Source: FEN-1219 sp039933105
GTDB lineage: Bacteria; Pseudomonadota; Gammaproteobacteria; Steroidobacterales; Rariloculaceae
Direction of reading: 5' to 3'
Assembly: GCA_039933105.1 (NCBI GenBank)
Contig: JBDTOT010000004.1
Span: 62,001 to 126,000 of the forward strand
Length of the DNA stretch: 64,000 nt
Below the pieces are notes generated by a model. It did not search any database. It worked only from the letters and a program-made list of their open reading frames with translations, and had not been told where the DNA came from. Below, piece by piece: positions 29,192 through 38,347 of this stretch. Made by a program: the position numbers and the translations under genes. Every line of letters starts with the position of its first letter. Positions within the stretch are counted from its first letter, which is position 1.

Positions 29192-30283
29192 ATGGCCCGT
29201 ATTGATGCATTCCTGAAACTCGGCACGGCGCAGGGCTGCTCCGACATCCACCTCGCCGTGGGTGTACCGCCGATGCTGCGCCTGCACGGCGATCTGATGC
29301 CGATCAAATTTCGCGACCTCGGCGACCAGGAGCTCGAAGGCTACGTCGAAGAGATATTGAGCGACTCGCAGAAGGATCGTTTTCGGCGCGGCGAGGATAT
29401 CGATTTTTCGTACATCAGCGGCGAGGGTGGCCGGTTTCGCGTCAACGTCTATCACAAGGCGACGGGCGTCGGCGCCACGTTTCGGAACATTCCGAGCCTG
29501 ATCCCGAGCCTCGACAGCCTGGGTCTTCCGCCCGTGATTCAGAAGTTCTGCGACCTGCACCAAGGCATGGTGCTCGTCACAGGCTCGACTGGCACGGGCA
29601 AGTCGACGACGCTCGCGGCGATGATCGACTACATCAATACCACCAGCAACTGCAATATCATCAGCCTCGAGGACCCGATCGAGTTCGTGCACAACAGCAA
29701 GCGCTCGCAGATCATTCAACGCGAGCTCGGCACCCACATCCCGAGTTTCGCCGAGGGCGTGCGCGCGAGTTTGCGCGAAGACCCCGACGTGATCCTTGTC
29801 GGCGAGCTGCGTGACGGCGACACCATCAGTATGGCCATGACGGCCGCCGAGACAGGCCATCTCGTGCTCGGCACGCTGCACACCACGAGCGCGGTTAAAT
29901 CCGTCGACCGCATCATCGATGCGCTGCCGGCCGACCAGCGCGAACAGACCAAGAGCTTTCTCGCGCACAGCCTGCACGCCGTTGTCACGCAGAATCTCAT
30001 CAAGACGCCCGACGGGCGCGGCCGCCGCGCCGTCGTCGAGGTCTTGGTGATGAACCGCGCGATCGCGAAACTGATCATGACGGAGCAAACGCACCAGATC
30101 CCGGCCAACCTGCAAACGGGCAAGGACGTAGGTATGCAGCTCATGGACCAGGCGCTATTGAACGGGATCCAGGCCAAGCAGATAGACCCGGACGATGCCT
30201 ATCGCTTCGCGGTCGACCGCAAGAGGTTCGAGCGTTTCGTCACCGACACGACCGTACTGCCGAGTGGCGTCAGCGTAGGCTGA
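29192..30283 (+). CDS. pilT: PilT-family twitching motility ATPase
   Basis: 363 residues. Retraction-type secretion ATPase with the N-terminal PAS-like domain (SDIHLAVGVPPMLRLHGDL). Walker A is TGSTGTGKSTT, the Asp box is ISLEDPIEFVH, Walker B is DPDVILVGELRD, and the His box is TGHLVLGTLHTT. The hexameric motor powers pilus disassembly at the inner-membrane face. The usual PilT AIRNLIRE motif reads AIAKLIMTE here, so it may be a specialised paralogue rather than the housekeeping PilT. Seven-base gap to the kinase gene, ten to the next ATPase. Confidence 0.93.
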   Translation: MARIDAFLKLGTAQGCSDIHLAVGVPPMLRLHGDLMPIKFRDLGDQELEGYVEEILSDSQKDRFRRGEDIDFSYISGEGGRFRVNVYHKATGVGATFRNIPSLIPSLDSLGLPPVIQKFCDLHQGMVLVTGSTGTGKSTTLAAMIDYINTTSNCNIISLEDPIEFVHNSKRSQIIQRELGTHIPSFAEGVRASLREDPDVILVGELRDGDTISMAMTAAETGHLVLGTLHTTSAVKSVDRIIDALPADQREQTKSFLAHSLHAVVTQNLIKTPDGRGRRAVVEVLVMNRAIAKLIMTEQTHQIPANLQTGKDVGMQLMDQALLNGIQAKQIDPDDAYRFAVDRKRFERFVTDTTVLPSGVSVG

Positions 30284-30293
30284 GGGAAGCACC

Positions 30294-31352
30294 GTGTCGC
30301 TGATCAACGAGTTTCTGAAGAGCATGCAAATGCGTAAGGGGTCGGACCTGCACGTGGTTGCGGGTGACCCGCCGCGCATGCGCGTGCACGGCGATCTGAT
30401 CACGCTCGACAATACGCGGCTCGATCCCGAGGAGCTCAAAGCCGAGCTTTTCTCGATCATGTCCGAGCAGTCGATTGCCCAATTCAACCAGCACGACTCT
30501 GCCGACTTCGCGCACGCCATCCCCGAGGTAGCGCGCTTCCGCGTGAATGTGTTCCGCCACCTGCACGGCGTGGGCGCCGTGTTCCGGGGCATTCCGTCGA
30601 AGGCGCTGACGCTCGAAGAGCTGAAGATGCCGAAAGCGCTGCACGAGCTCGCCACCGCTACCCGCGGCCTGATCCTTGTAACCGGCAAGACAGGCTCCGG
30701 CAAGTCGACCACGCTCGCCGCGGTGATCGACGCAATCAATAGCCGCCTGAAGGGTCACATTCTCACGATCGAAGATCCCATCGAGTTCGTACATCAACGC
30801 AAGCAGTGCCTGATCAGCCAGCGCGAGATCGGCCTACACGCACCGTCGTTCGCCGCAGCCCTGCATTCTGCGTTGCGCGAAGATCCGAACGCAATTCTCG
30901 TCGGTGAAATGCGCGACCTCGAGACAATGAGCATTGCGATGACAGCCGCCGAGATGGGCGTGCTCGTCATGGGCACGCTGCACACGAACGGCGCGGCCGC
31001 CACGATCGACCGCGTCGTGAATATTTTTCCGGCCGACAAGCAGGACCACGTCCGCAACATGCTATCGACCTCGTTGCGCGGCATCGTGTCGCAACAACTG
31101 CTGAAGAAGAAGGACGGCACGGGGCGGCTCGTGGCGCTCGAGATCCTGATCAACACCTCGGCTTCCGCCAATCTGATCCGTCAGGGCAAGCTCGAACAGC
31201 TGGAAACAGTCATGCAGTCGGGCGCGGCCAACGGCATGTGCACGATGGATGGCTCACTGAAGAAGCTCTTCGAGGACGGACAGATCTCCGGCGAAGAGGC
31301 CTATCTGCAGGCCATGGACAAATCCAAGTTCGAGCAATTCAAAGACGCCTGA
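30294..31352 (+). CDS. Second PilT/PilU-type ATPase
   Basis: 352 residues from GTG 30294. Same architecture as the preceding gene: SDLHVVAGDPPRMRVHGDL, Walker A TGKTGSGKSTT, Asp box LTIEDPIEFVH, Walker B DPNAILVGEMRD and His box MGVLVMGTLHTN. The C-terminal region reads ANLIRQGKLEQLETVMQSG, closer to PilT/PilU consensus than the first copy. Paired retraction ATPases (PilT plus PilU) work as a coaxial or auxiliary motor in type IV pili, so these may be a matched pair. Metabolic operon end: metG starts 70 bases later. Confidence 0.92.
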   Translation: MSLINEFLKSMQMRKGSDLHVVAGDPPRMRVHGDLITLDNTRLDPEELKAELFSIMSEQSIAQFNQHDSADFAHAIPEVARFRVNVFRHLHGVGAVFRGIPSKALTLEELKMPKALHELATATRGLILVTGKTGSGKSTTLAAVIDAINSRLKGHILTIEDPIEFVHQRKQCLISQREIGLHAPSFAAALHSALREDPNAILVGEMRDLETMSIAMTAAEMGVLVMGTLHTNGAAATIDRVVNIFPADKQDHVRNMLSTSLRGIVSQQLLKKKDGTGRLVALEILINTSASANLIRQGKLEQLETVMQSGAANGMCTMDGSLKKLFEDGQISGEEAYLQAMDKSKFEQFKDA

Positions 31353-31366
31353 GGCCGCAGCTCGCG

Positions 31367-31403
31367 TGGCATAATGCCCGCCAGGCAGCAACGGACGCTG
31401 CCT
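31367..31403 (+). promoter_or_regulatory. Candidate metG promoter and leader hairpin
   Basis: GTGGCATAAT at 31367-31376 repeats the 10-mer upstream of the kinase gene. It is followed by a perfect 7-bp hairpin AGGCAGC/GCTGCCT (31383-31389 with 31397-31403, loop AACGGAC). The hairpin has no T-run, so a leader structure is likelier than a terminator. Confidence 0.4.
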
Positions 31404-31422
31404 CAGCGGGGAGCCCAGCCAG

Positions 31423-33435
<2,013 letters not shown>

Positions 33436-33438
33436 CCC

Positions 33439-34020
33439 ATGACTGAGCTCGCGCTGGTCGTGATCGCGGCGGCGCTCGTCAACAATCTCGTGCTGGTGCA
33501 AACGCTGGGCGTGGACGCGCTGTTCGGCGCTTCCGACCGCGTCGAAATGGCGATCGGCACAGCGTTCGTGACCGGGGTCGTGCTGATGATCACCGCGGTC
33601 CTGACGCAGGTGGTGGAACGCTACGTGCTGGTGCCGCTCGAGTTGCCGTACCTGCGGCTGATTGCTTTCGTGGTGGTTGTGGCCGTCACCGTCCACGTCG
33701 CGGGCATCGTCGTGCGGCGCGCTTCGCCGCTCACCAAACGGATGCTCGATGTGCCGGCAACGGTCGTCACAGCGAATAGTGCCGTGCTCGGCGTCGCGTT
33801 GCTGAATTCCACGGCCAGCCGCAGCCTGGTGGCCGCACTTTGTTACGGTATCGGAGCCGCAATCGGCTTCGGCCTCGCACTCATACTGTTCGCGGGACTG
33901 CGCGAGCGGCTCGCGCATGCCGACGTGCCGGTGCCGTTTCGCGGCGCCGCAATCGCATTCGTGACTGCGGGTATCGTGTCCCTCGCGTTCCTGGGGTTCG
34001 CCGGCTTCGCGCGTCTTTAG
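33439..34020 (+). CDS. rnfA: RnfA-like membrane subunit lacking both Fe-S cysteines
   Basis: 193 residues, about six transmembrane helices, alignable end to end with E. coli RsxA/RnfA: LVNNLVLVQTLG, PLELPYLRLIAFVVVVAVTV, GVALLN, FAGLRERLAHADVPVPFRG, LAFLGFAGF. In Rnf and Nqr the two symmetric half-helices each supply a Cys (LGLCPF and TTNCAVLG) to a membrane Fe-S centre. Here they read LGVDALF (Asp26) and TANSAVLG (Ser114), read directly from the codons. The fold is kept but this cluster ligation is gone. First gene of rnfADGE-nth, after metG. Confidence 0.9.
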   Translation: MTELALVVIAAALVNNLVLVQTLGVDALFGASDRVEMAIGTAFVTGVVLMITAVLTQVVERYVLVPLELPYLRLIAFVVVVAVTVHVAGIVVRRASPLTKRMLDVPATVVTANSAVLGVALLNSTASRSLVAALCYGIGAAIGFGLALILFAGLRERLAHADVPVPFRGAAIAFVTAGIVSLAFLGFAGFARL

Positions 34021-34097
34021 GCAACCGGCCATGGTCGACCACGTCTTCGAGCTGCACTTGAGCGGCGGCATTCTGCTGCTGGCCGACGAGACCTGAT
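34021..34097 (+). other. Short spacer where rnfB and rnfC normally lie
   Basis: Only 77 bases separate rnfA from rnfD, where rnfB and rnfC (together well over 2 kb) stand in typical rnfABCDGE operons. The spacer contains a 21-codon frame (34031-34096, MVDHVFELHLSGG...). It shows no CxxC ferredoxin motif and no convincing match to RnfB or RnfC. It could be a vestige or chance. Confidence 0.5.
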
Positions 34098-35132
34098 ATG
34101 CACTTCGAGCAGACATCCGCGCCGCACGCACCTCCGCTTGTCAGCGTGGCAGTCGTCATGCAACGCGTGTTGTTCGCGCTGTTGCCGGCGGCGCTGTGCT
34201 ACACCTGGTTCTTCGGCTACGGCCTGCTGATCAATTTCGTTCTCGTCGCCCTAGGTGCGGTGCTGACCGAGGCAACCGTGCTGCGGCTACGCGGCCGCGG
34301 TACGCGGCAGGCTCTGCGCGACTACAGCGCGCTCGTGACCGCCGCGCTCCTGTCGTTTGCGCTCCCGCCTCTTGTCCCAGCATGGATTCCGTTGCTCGGC
34401 GGCGGCATCGCGATCTTGCTCGCGAAGCAACTCTACGGCGGTCTCGGCAAGAACCTGTTCAATCCGGCCATGGTCGGCTACGTCGTGCTCCTGATCTCGT
34501 TCCCCGTCGAGATGACGCAGTGGGTGCCGCCGCAGATGGGCGACATCGACTATCACGGCCTCTCGTTCTTCCAGCAACTGAACTACTCGCTCCTTGGACA
34601 TCTGCCCGCCACGCTCGACGTCGACGCTCTGACACGAGCCACGCCTCTCGACGTCGTGAAAGAAGGCGTACGCTCGGGCCGCAGCTTCTTCGAGATTCGC
34701 GGCGGAGCACTGTTCGGCGACTTCGGCGGCCGCGGGTGGGAGTGGGTTGCGAACTTGATCTTCGTGGGCGGCCTGTATCTGCTCTACGCCGGCGTCATTC
34801 GCTGGCACATTCCGGTCGCCATGCTCGCGGGCCTACTCGTGCCGGCCGGCGTGTTCTCCTTCATCGACCCTGCGCACTACGCGTCCGCGGGCTTCCATCT
34901 ATTCAGCGGCGCCAGCATGCTCGGCGCCTTTTTCATTGCCACAGACCCCGTATCGGCTGCGGCGACAGTGCGCGGCCGCTTCATTTATGGCGCCGGCATC
35001 GGACTCTTGACGTACGTGCTGCGCACGTGGGGTAGCTACCCGGACGGTCTCGCATTCGCCGTGCTGCTGATGAACGCCGCGGTACCCCTCATCGACCGCT
35101 ATACCCGGCCGCGAATCTATGGCCAAAGGTGA
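34098..35132 (+). CDS. rnfD: RnfD/RsxD-like membrane subunit
   Basis: 344 residues with about nine to ten transmembrane helices. Conserved stretches match RsxD: AKQLYGGLGKNLFNPAMVGYVVLLISFPVEMTQWVPP, IRWHIPVAM, and GASMLGAFFIATDPV. SYPDGLAFAVLLMNAAVPLIDRYTRPRIYG ends the protein. The covalent-FMN threonine region is LTRATPLD (Thr182); E. coli has ISQATPLD, so the attachment residue is retained. RnfD carries flavin and forms part of the ion path. It overlaps rnfG by 14 bases. Confidence 0.95.
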   Translation: MHFEQTSAPHAPPLVSVAVVMQRVLFALLPAALCYTWFFGYGLLINFVLVALGAVLTEATVLRLRGRGTRQALRDYSALVTAALLSFALPPLVPAWIPLLGGGIAILLAKQLYGGLGKNLFNPAMVGYVVLLISFPVEMTQWVPPQMGDIDYHGLSFFQQLNYSLLGHLPATLDVDALTRATPLDVVKEGVRSGRSFFEIRGGALFGDFGGRGWEWVANLIFVGGLYLLYAGVIRWHIPVAMLAGLLVPAGVFSFIDPAHYASAGFHLFSGASMLGAFFIATDPVSAAATVRGRFIYGAGIGLLTYVLRTWGSYPDGLAFAVLLMNAAVPLIDRYTRPRIYGQR

Positions 35133-35778
35133 AAGCAACGTCGTACTGACCGCGGTCGTCGCCGGCGTGCTCGCGGTGGCGGCGTTCTTCGGCGTGCGCG
35201 CGGCGTACGATTTCAGCCACGAGCGCATCGCAATGAATCAGCGCGCACGACTCGTCGCGCGACTGAACAGCGTGCTCGATCCGGCGCTGCTCGGCCACGA
35301 TCTAACCACGACACGTTTGAGCTTCTCGGACGTAGAACTGCTCGGCAGCTCCACTCCGATCGACGTGTTCGTGCTCAGCGACCACGGGCAGCCAGTCGCA
35401 ACGGTGCTCACGAGCGTCGCTCCGCACGGGTACAACGCGCCTATCGACCTGATCGTTGGCGTGGGCGCCGATTCGAGCGTCACCGGGGTTCGCGCCGTGC
35501 GCTACCGTGAAACGCCGGGGCTAGGCGACATGATCAACCGCGACAAGAGCAGCTGGATCGAACAGTTTCGCGGCAAGAGTCTGCTTTCACCAGCGCGCGA
35601 GACGTGGCTCGTCAAACAGGACAAAGGCCAGTTCGATTCGATCACGGGAGCCACGGTCACGTCGCGCGCCGTCGTCGCTGCGGTGAAAAACGCATTGCTA
35701 TACTTCGAGCAGCATCGCGACGCCATCTACAACGCGGCTCGAGAAACCGCAGTCACCGAGCATGAGCCCGACCTCTAA
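35119..35778 (+). CDS. rnfG: RnfG/RsxG-like FMN-binding subunit
   Basis: 219 residues: one N-terminal transmembrane helix and a periplasmic FMN-binding domain. The covalent flavin motif is DSITGATVTSRAV with Thr179, matching S/T-G-A-T. PGLGDMINRDKSSWIEQFRGKS is the family signature. An ApbE-type flavin transferase would be needed and is not in this window. Overlaps both rnfD (14 bases) and rnfE (17 bases), so all three are probably translated together. Confidence 0.94.
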   Translation: MAKGESNVVLTAVVAGVLAVAAFFGVRAAYDFSHERIAMNQRARLVARLNSVLDPALLGHDLTTTRLSFSDVELLGSSTPIDVFVLSDHGQPVATVLTSVAPHGYNAPIDLIVGVGADSSVTGVRAVRYRETPGLGDMINRDKSSWIEQFRGKSLLSPARETWLVKQDKGQFDSITGATVTSRAVVAAVKNALLYFEQHRDAIYNAARETAVTEHEPDL

Positions 35779-36415
35779 CAACCTTCGCACCACGGTCGTC
35801 GATAAACTCTGGCGCAACAACCTGACGTTCGTCCAGCTCCTCGGGCTGTCGCCGTTACTCGCGGTCACGACGTCGGCAGTCAACGGCCTGGCGCTCGGCC
35901 TCGCAACCGCAGCCGTCGTGCTCTTGACGAACATCGTGATCTCGCTCGTACAGCGCGCCGTCGCGCCCGCGTGGCGCATACCGTTGTTCATTCTGGTTGC
36001 GGCGGCGCTCGTGACGGGCGTCGATCTCGTGAGCAACGCACTATTCGACGACTTGCACGAAGCGTTGGGGCTGTACATCGCGCTGATCGCAGCAAACTGC
36101 GCGCTGGTCGCGCAGGCAGACACGGTCGCAACTCGCCGCCCGGTCGTCGAAGCGACGTTGTCTGGCCTCGCCACCGGCCTCGGCGCCCTCGGCGTGCTCG
36201 TGCTGCTCGGAGGGCTTCGCGAAATCACGGGCCAGGGCACATTGTTCGCGGGTATGGCGACGCTGTTCGGCCCCGGCGCCGCTGCGCTCCGACTGAACTT
36301 TCACTTCTCTGGGATGTTGATCGCTTTACTGCCGCCGGGTGCGTTCTTCGGCGTGGCTGCACTGCTGGCGCTCAGGGCTCGACTCACCCAGCCATGCGCG
36401 GACTCGGCGCAGTGA
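35762..36415 (+). CDS. rnfE: RnfE/RsxE-like membrane subunit, one of two Fe-S cysteines lost
   Basis: 217 residues, about six transmembrane helices, the structural twin of RnfA. LWRNNLTFVQLLGLSPLLAVTTSAVNGLALGLAT, GGLREITGQGTLF and LPPGAFFGVAALLAL match RsxE. The first conserved Cys (LLGLCPLLAVT in E. coli) is Ser30 here. The second, in AANCALV, is kept as Cys113. Together with RnfA, three of the four expected ligands are missing. Its stop overlaps the nth start (GTGA). Confidence 0.92.
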   Translation: MSPTSNNLRTTVVDKLWRNNLTFVQLLGLSPLLAVTTSAVNGLALGLATAAVVLLTNIVISLVQRAVAPAWRIPLFILVAAALVTGVDLVSNALFDDLHEALGLYIALIAANCALVAQADTVATRRPVVEATLSGLATGLGALGVLVLLGGLREITGQGTLFAGMATLFGPGAAALRLNFHFSGMLIALLPPGAFFGVAALLALRARLTQPCADSAQ

Positions 36416-37047
36416 ACGCTGCGCGCAGACGCAAGATCTACGAACGATTTGCCGCCGCGAGTCCCGCTCCGCGCACGGAGCTCGTTTATGGCACGCCCTT
36501 CGAGCTGTTGGTCGCCGTTGTGCTATCGGCGCAAGCAACGGACGTCGGCGTGAACAAGGCTACGGCGAAGCTGTTCTCTGTCGCGAACACTCCCGCCGCG
36601 ATTCTCGCGCTCGGCGAGGATGGCCTGAAGAGCTACATCAAGACGATCGGTCTCTTCAACACCAAGGCGAGGAACATTCTGAAGACGTGTCACGCGCTGG
36701 TCGCGGAGCATGGCGGCGAAGTACCGCGCGACCGCGACGCGCTGGAGGCATTGCCGGGCGTCGGACGAAAGACGGCCAACGTGATTCTGAACTCGGCGTT
36801 CGGCGAGCCTACGATTGCCGTCGACACGCACATCTTTCGCGTGGCAAACCGAACCGGCATCGCGCACGGCACGAACGTCCGCATCGTCGAAAACGAGCTC
36901 GTGCGCGTTACGCCGGACGAGTTCAAGCTTAACGCGCACCACTGGTTGCTCCTGCACGGACGCTACATCTGCAAGGCGCGCAAGCCCGCGTGCCCGATCT
37001 GCCTGATCGCAGATCTCTGCGAGTACGCGGACAAAACGCCGGCCTAG
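36412..37047 (+). CDS. nth: Endonuclease III
   Basis: 211 residues from GTG 36412, the same length as E. coli Nth, with which it aligns from the first residue. The in-frame ATG 36394 would add six. Bifunctional DNA glycosylase/AP lyase for oxidised pyrimidines. Helix-hairpin-helix LPGVGRKTAN carries the catalytic Lys, and VDTHIFRV the catalytic Asp. The [4Fe-4S] loop CKARKPACPICLIADLC has C-x6-C-x2-C-x5-C spacing. nth after rnfE is the E. coli rsx order. Confidence 0.96.
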   Translation: MNAARRRKIYERFAAASPAPRTELVYGTPFELLVAVVLSAQATDVGVNKATAKLFSVANTPAAILALGEDGLKSYIKTIGLFNTKARNILKTCHALVAEHGGEVPRDRDALEALPGVGRKTANVILNSAFGEPTIAVDTHIFRVANRTGIAHGTNVRIVENELVRVTPDEFKLNAHHWLLLHGRYICKARKPACPICLIADLCEYADKTPA

Positions 37048-37224
37048 TACACGCGTAGCGTTCCCCGCCCGCACCCGGTTTCTGGACTCCGCATATTTGC
37101 GGAGCACGAATTGACGCATAACGTGCATAGTGGTCTAGTGGAAACAATCACCTATGCGCGCGTCATCACGATATACGGCGTTTCGCCGCATTTTTGTTGC
37201 GGCGTTACGCTGCCTAGCTACAGT
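37048..37224. other. Spacer after nth with several inverted repeats
   Basis: Contains a perfect 7-bp stem CTCCGCA/TGCGGAG (37087-37104, loop TATT) without a T-run. It also holds CGCCGCA/TGCGGCG near 37190-37210 and a GCATAG/CTATGC pair near 37124-37160. The sequence is AT-richer than its surroundings and leads into the first cassette boundary box. It could include a decayed attC or attI-like site, but no intact one is visible. Confidence 0.4.
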
Positions 37225-37248
37225 TAGGCCCCAATTGGAGCACTCACG

Positions 37249-37689
37249 GTGATCGAGGCGTTGCAGTTCCTGGCTGTCGTCACTGCGTCACTTTTTGCGG
37301 GCGCTGCGCTCTATATAAACGTCGCCGAGCATCCGGCGCGCATGCTCATGGATACGCGCAGTGCTGCGATGCAGTGGGCCCCTAGCTACAAGCGCGCTAC
37401 GTGGCTGCAAGCGCCGCTTGCGGTGGTCAGCTTCTGCGCTGGTGCTGCGGTTTGGTTTGCAGGCGATGGCGTTGCGTGGTTAGTAGCGGCAGTTTCGATC
37501 GGCGCAGTTGTGCCATTCACGTTCATTGGCATCATGCCCACGAATCACCGGCTTCTATCTGGCTCGTTGGATCTGAACTCGGACGAAGCGCGAGAACTGT
37601 TGGTGCGCTGGGGTAATCTCCATGGTGTGCGTACATTGCTTAGTCTCGCCGCAGCTGCGATCTACGCATGGCTCATCGTTCGGGCCTAA
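37249..37689 (+). CDS. DUF1772-type membrane protein, integron cassette gene
   Basis: 146 residues from GTG 37249, four transmembrane helices. It begins ALQFLAVVTASLFAGAALYINVAEHPARM and has PFTFIGIMPTNHRLLSG and VRWGNLHGVRTLLSLAAAAIYAWL, matching DUF1772 (anthrone-oxygenase-like fold, mostly unknown function). Its stop TAA lies within the GCCTAAC box at 37684-37690. The start lies 17 bases after the GTTAGGC box, as expected for a cassette gene, which is often translated with little leader. Confidence 0.85.
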   Translation: MIEALQFLAVVTASLFAGAALYINVAEHPARMLMDTRSAAMQWAPSYKRATWLQAPLAVVSFCAGAAVWFAGDGVAWLVAAVSIGAVVPFTFIGIMPTNHRLLSGSLDLNSDEARELLVRWGNLHGVRTLLSLAAAAIYAWLIVRA

Positions 37690-37693
37690 CAAA
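37684..37693 (+). repeat. Truncated attC (R'' box only)
   Basis: GCCTAACAAA follows the DUF1772 gene exactly as an attC R'' box would. The expected L''/L' arms and terminal GTTAGGC are missing before the next gene at 37717. Confidence 0.65.
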
Positions 37694-37716
37694 CACTGCC
37701 TCAGCAGCTCGCACCA

Positions 37717-38142
37717 GTGTCAAAGACCATCCGCGCCGCGCTCGTGTACTTCGCCATCGTGCTTGGCACCGGGTTCGTACTCGGCGTGTTCCGGGTACCC
37801 GTACTGGTCCCGCGCATAGGCGAGCGCTGGGCAGAACTTGTGGAGATGCCGATCATGGCGGCAGTCATCTTCTTCGCAGCTGGGTACCTGCTGCGCCGCT
37901 ACCCGGAGATCTGCTCCCCCGGACGCTCACTGGTTGCAGGCTTTCTAGCCCTTGCCCTATCCGTCGCAGCGGAACTAGGCTTGGCGGTTCTTCTTCAAGA
38001 CCGGTCCTTGGCCGAGTTCATCGCAAGCCGAGACAAGGTTTCGGGTTCGGTCTACATTGCTCTGCTTCTCGTCTTCGCCATCATGCCGAGGCTTCGCTTG
38101 GTGAGCCAAGGGGCAACAAGGCGCAGCTCAGGTGATGCCTAA
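37717..38142 (+). CDS. Small membrane protein, integron cassette gene
   Basis: 141 residues from GTG 37717, four hydrophobic helices (residues about 7-25, 43-60, 70-92, 112-126) with basic cytosolic loops: LRRYPEICSPGRSL and MPRLRLVSQGATRRSS. No catalytic motif. Short membrane proteins of this type are frequent in chromosomal integron cassettes and environmental cassette surveys. The stop TAA sits inside the attC R'' box. The 5' end may be altered by the deletion that removed the preceding attC. Confidence 0.75.
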   Translation: MSKTIRAALVYFAIVLGTGFVLGVFRVPVLVPRIGERWAELVEMPIMAAVIFFAAGYLLRRYPEICSPGRSLVAGFLALALSVAAELGLAVLLQDRSLAEFIASRDKVSGSVYIALLLVFAIMPRLRLVSQGATRRSSGDA

Positions 38143-38196
38143 CCATTTGGTCAAGCCGACGTGCCTAGGGCACGCGGCTTACCTCAAACGTTAGGC
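38137..38196 (+). repeat. Complete integron attC recombination site
   Basis: 60 bp. The R'' box GCCTAAC (38137-38143) is complementary to the R' box GTTAGGC (38190-38196). Inside, arms AAGCCG and CGGCTT pair, then an unpaired A (extrahelical base on one strand only), then CGTGCC pairs with GGCACG around a TAG loop. This single-bulge imperfect hairpin is the structural signature that IntI recognises on folded bottom strand DNA. Length and box sequences match short attC sites. Confidence 0.92.
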
Positions 38197-38202
38197 GACA
38201 CA

Positions 38203-38292
38203 ATGACTACGATGCCGGACGTCGACGTCCTGAATTTGGATTTCGCGATGCGGCTCTCTCAGGCGTCGCAACGCGCGCCAAACCCCTGCTGA
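38203..38292 (+). pseudogene. Possible truncated third cassette ORF
   Basis: ATG 38203 opens seven bases after the attC GTTAGGC box, the position of a cassette start codon. The frame is only 29 codons (MTTMPDVDVLNLDFAM...) before TGA 38290-38292, and lpdA ends at 38348. It may be the 5' remnant of a deleted cassette gene or a chance frame. Confidence 0.35.
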
Positions 38293-38347
38293 TCGAGATA
38301 TTGGAAGAGGTCGTTTGCGGCCGGATCAAAGAGACCACTGATCGAAT

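Larger units (their letters stand above)
37225..38196 (+). mobile_element. Integrase-less integron cassette array (CALIN-like)
   Basis: Boundary boxes GTTAGGC at 37225-37231 and 38190-38196, and GCCTAAC at 37684-37690 and 38137-38143, frame two small genes. Each gene's TAA stop lies inside a GCCTAAC box, the classic cassette layout. The second gene is followed by a complete attC. The first is followed by only the R'' box and a few bases, so its attC has been truncated. No integrase gene is present here. Base composition and codon use of the two genes look AT-richer than the neighbours. Confidence 0.8.

Noticed and set aside
29006..30115. A 369-codon minus-strand frame across the kinase and pilT genes
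   Set aside because: It overlaps two well-supported genes on the other strand and has no recognisable family.
34031..34096. 21-codon frame between rnfA and rnfD as an rnfC remnant
   Set aside because: A loose F-x-GGI resemblance to the RnfC N-terminus is too short to support the call.
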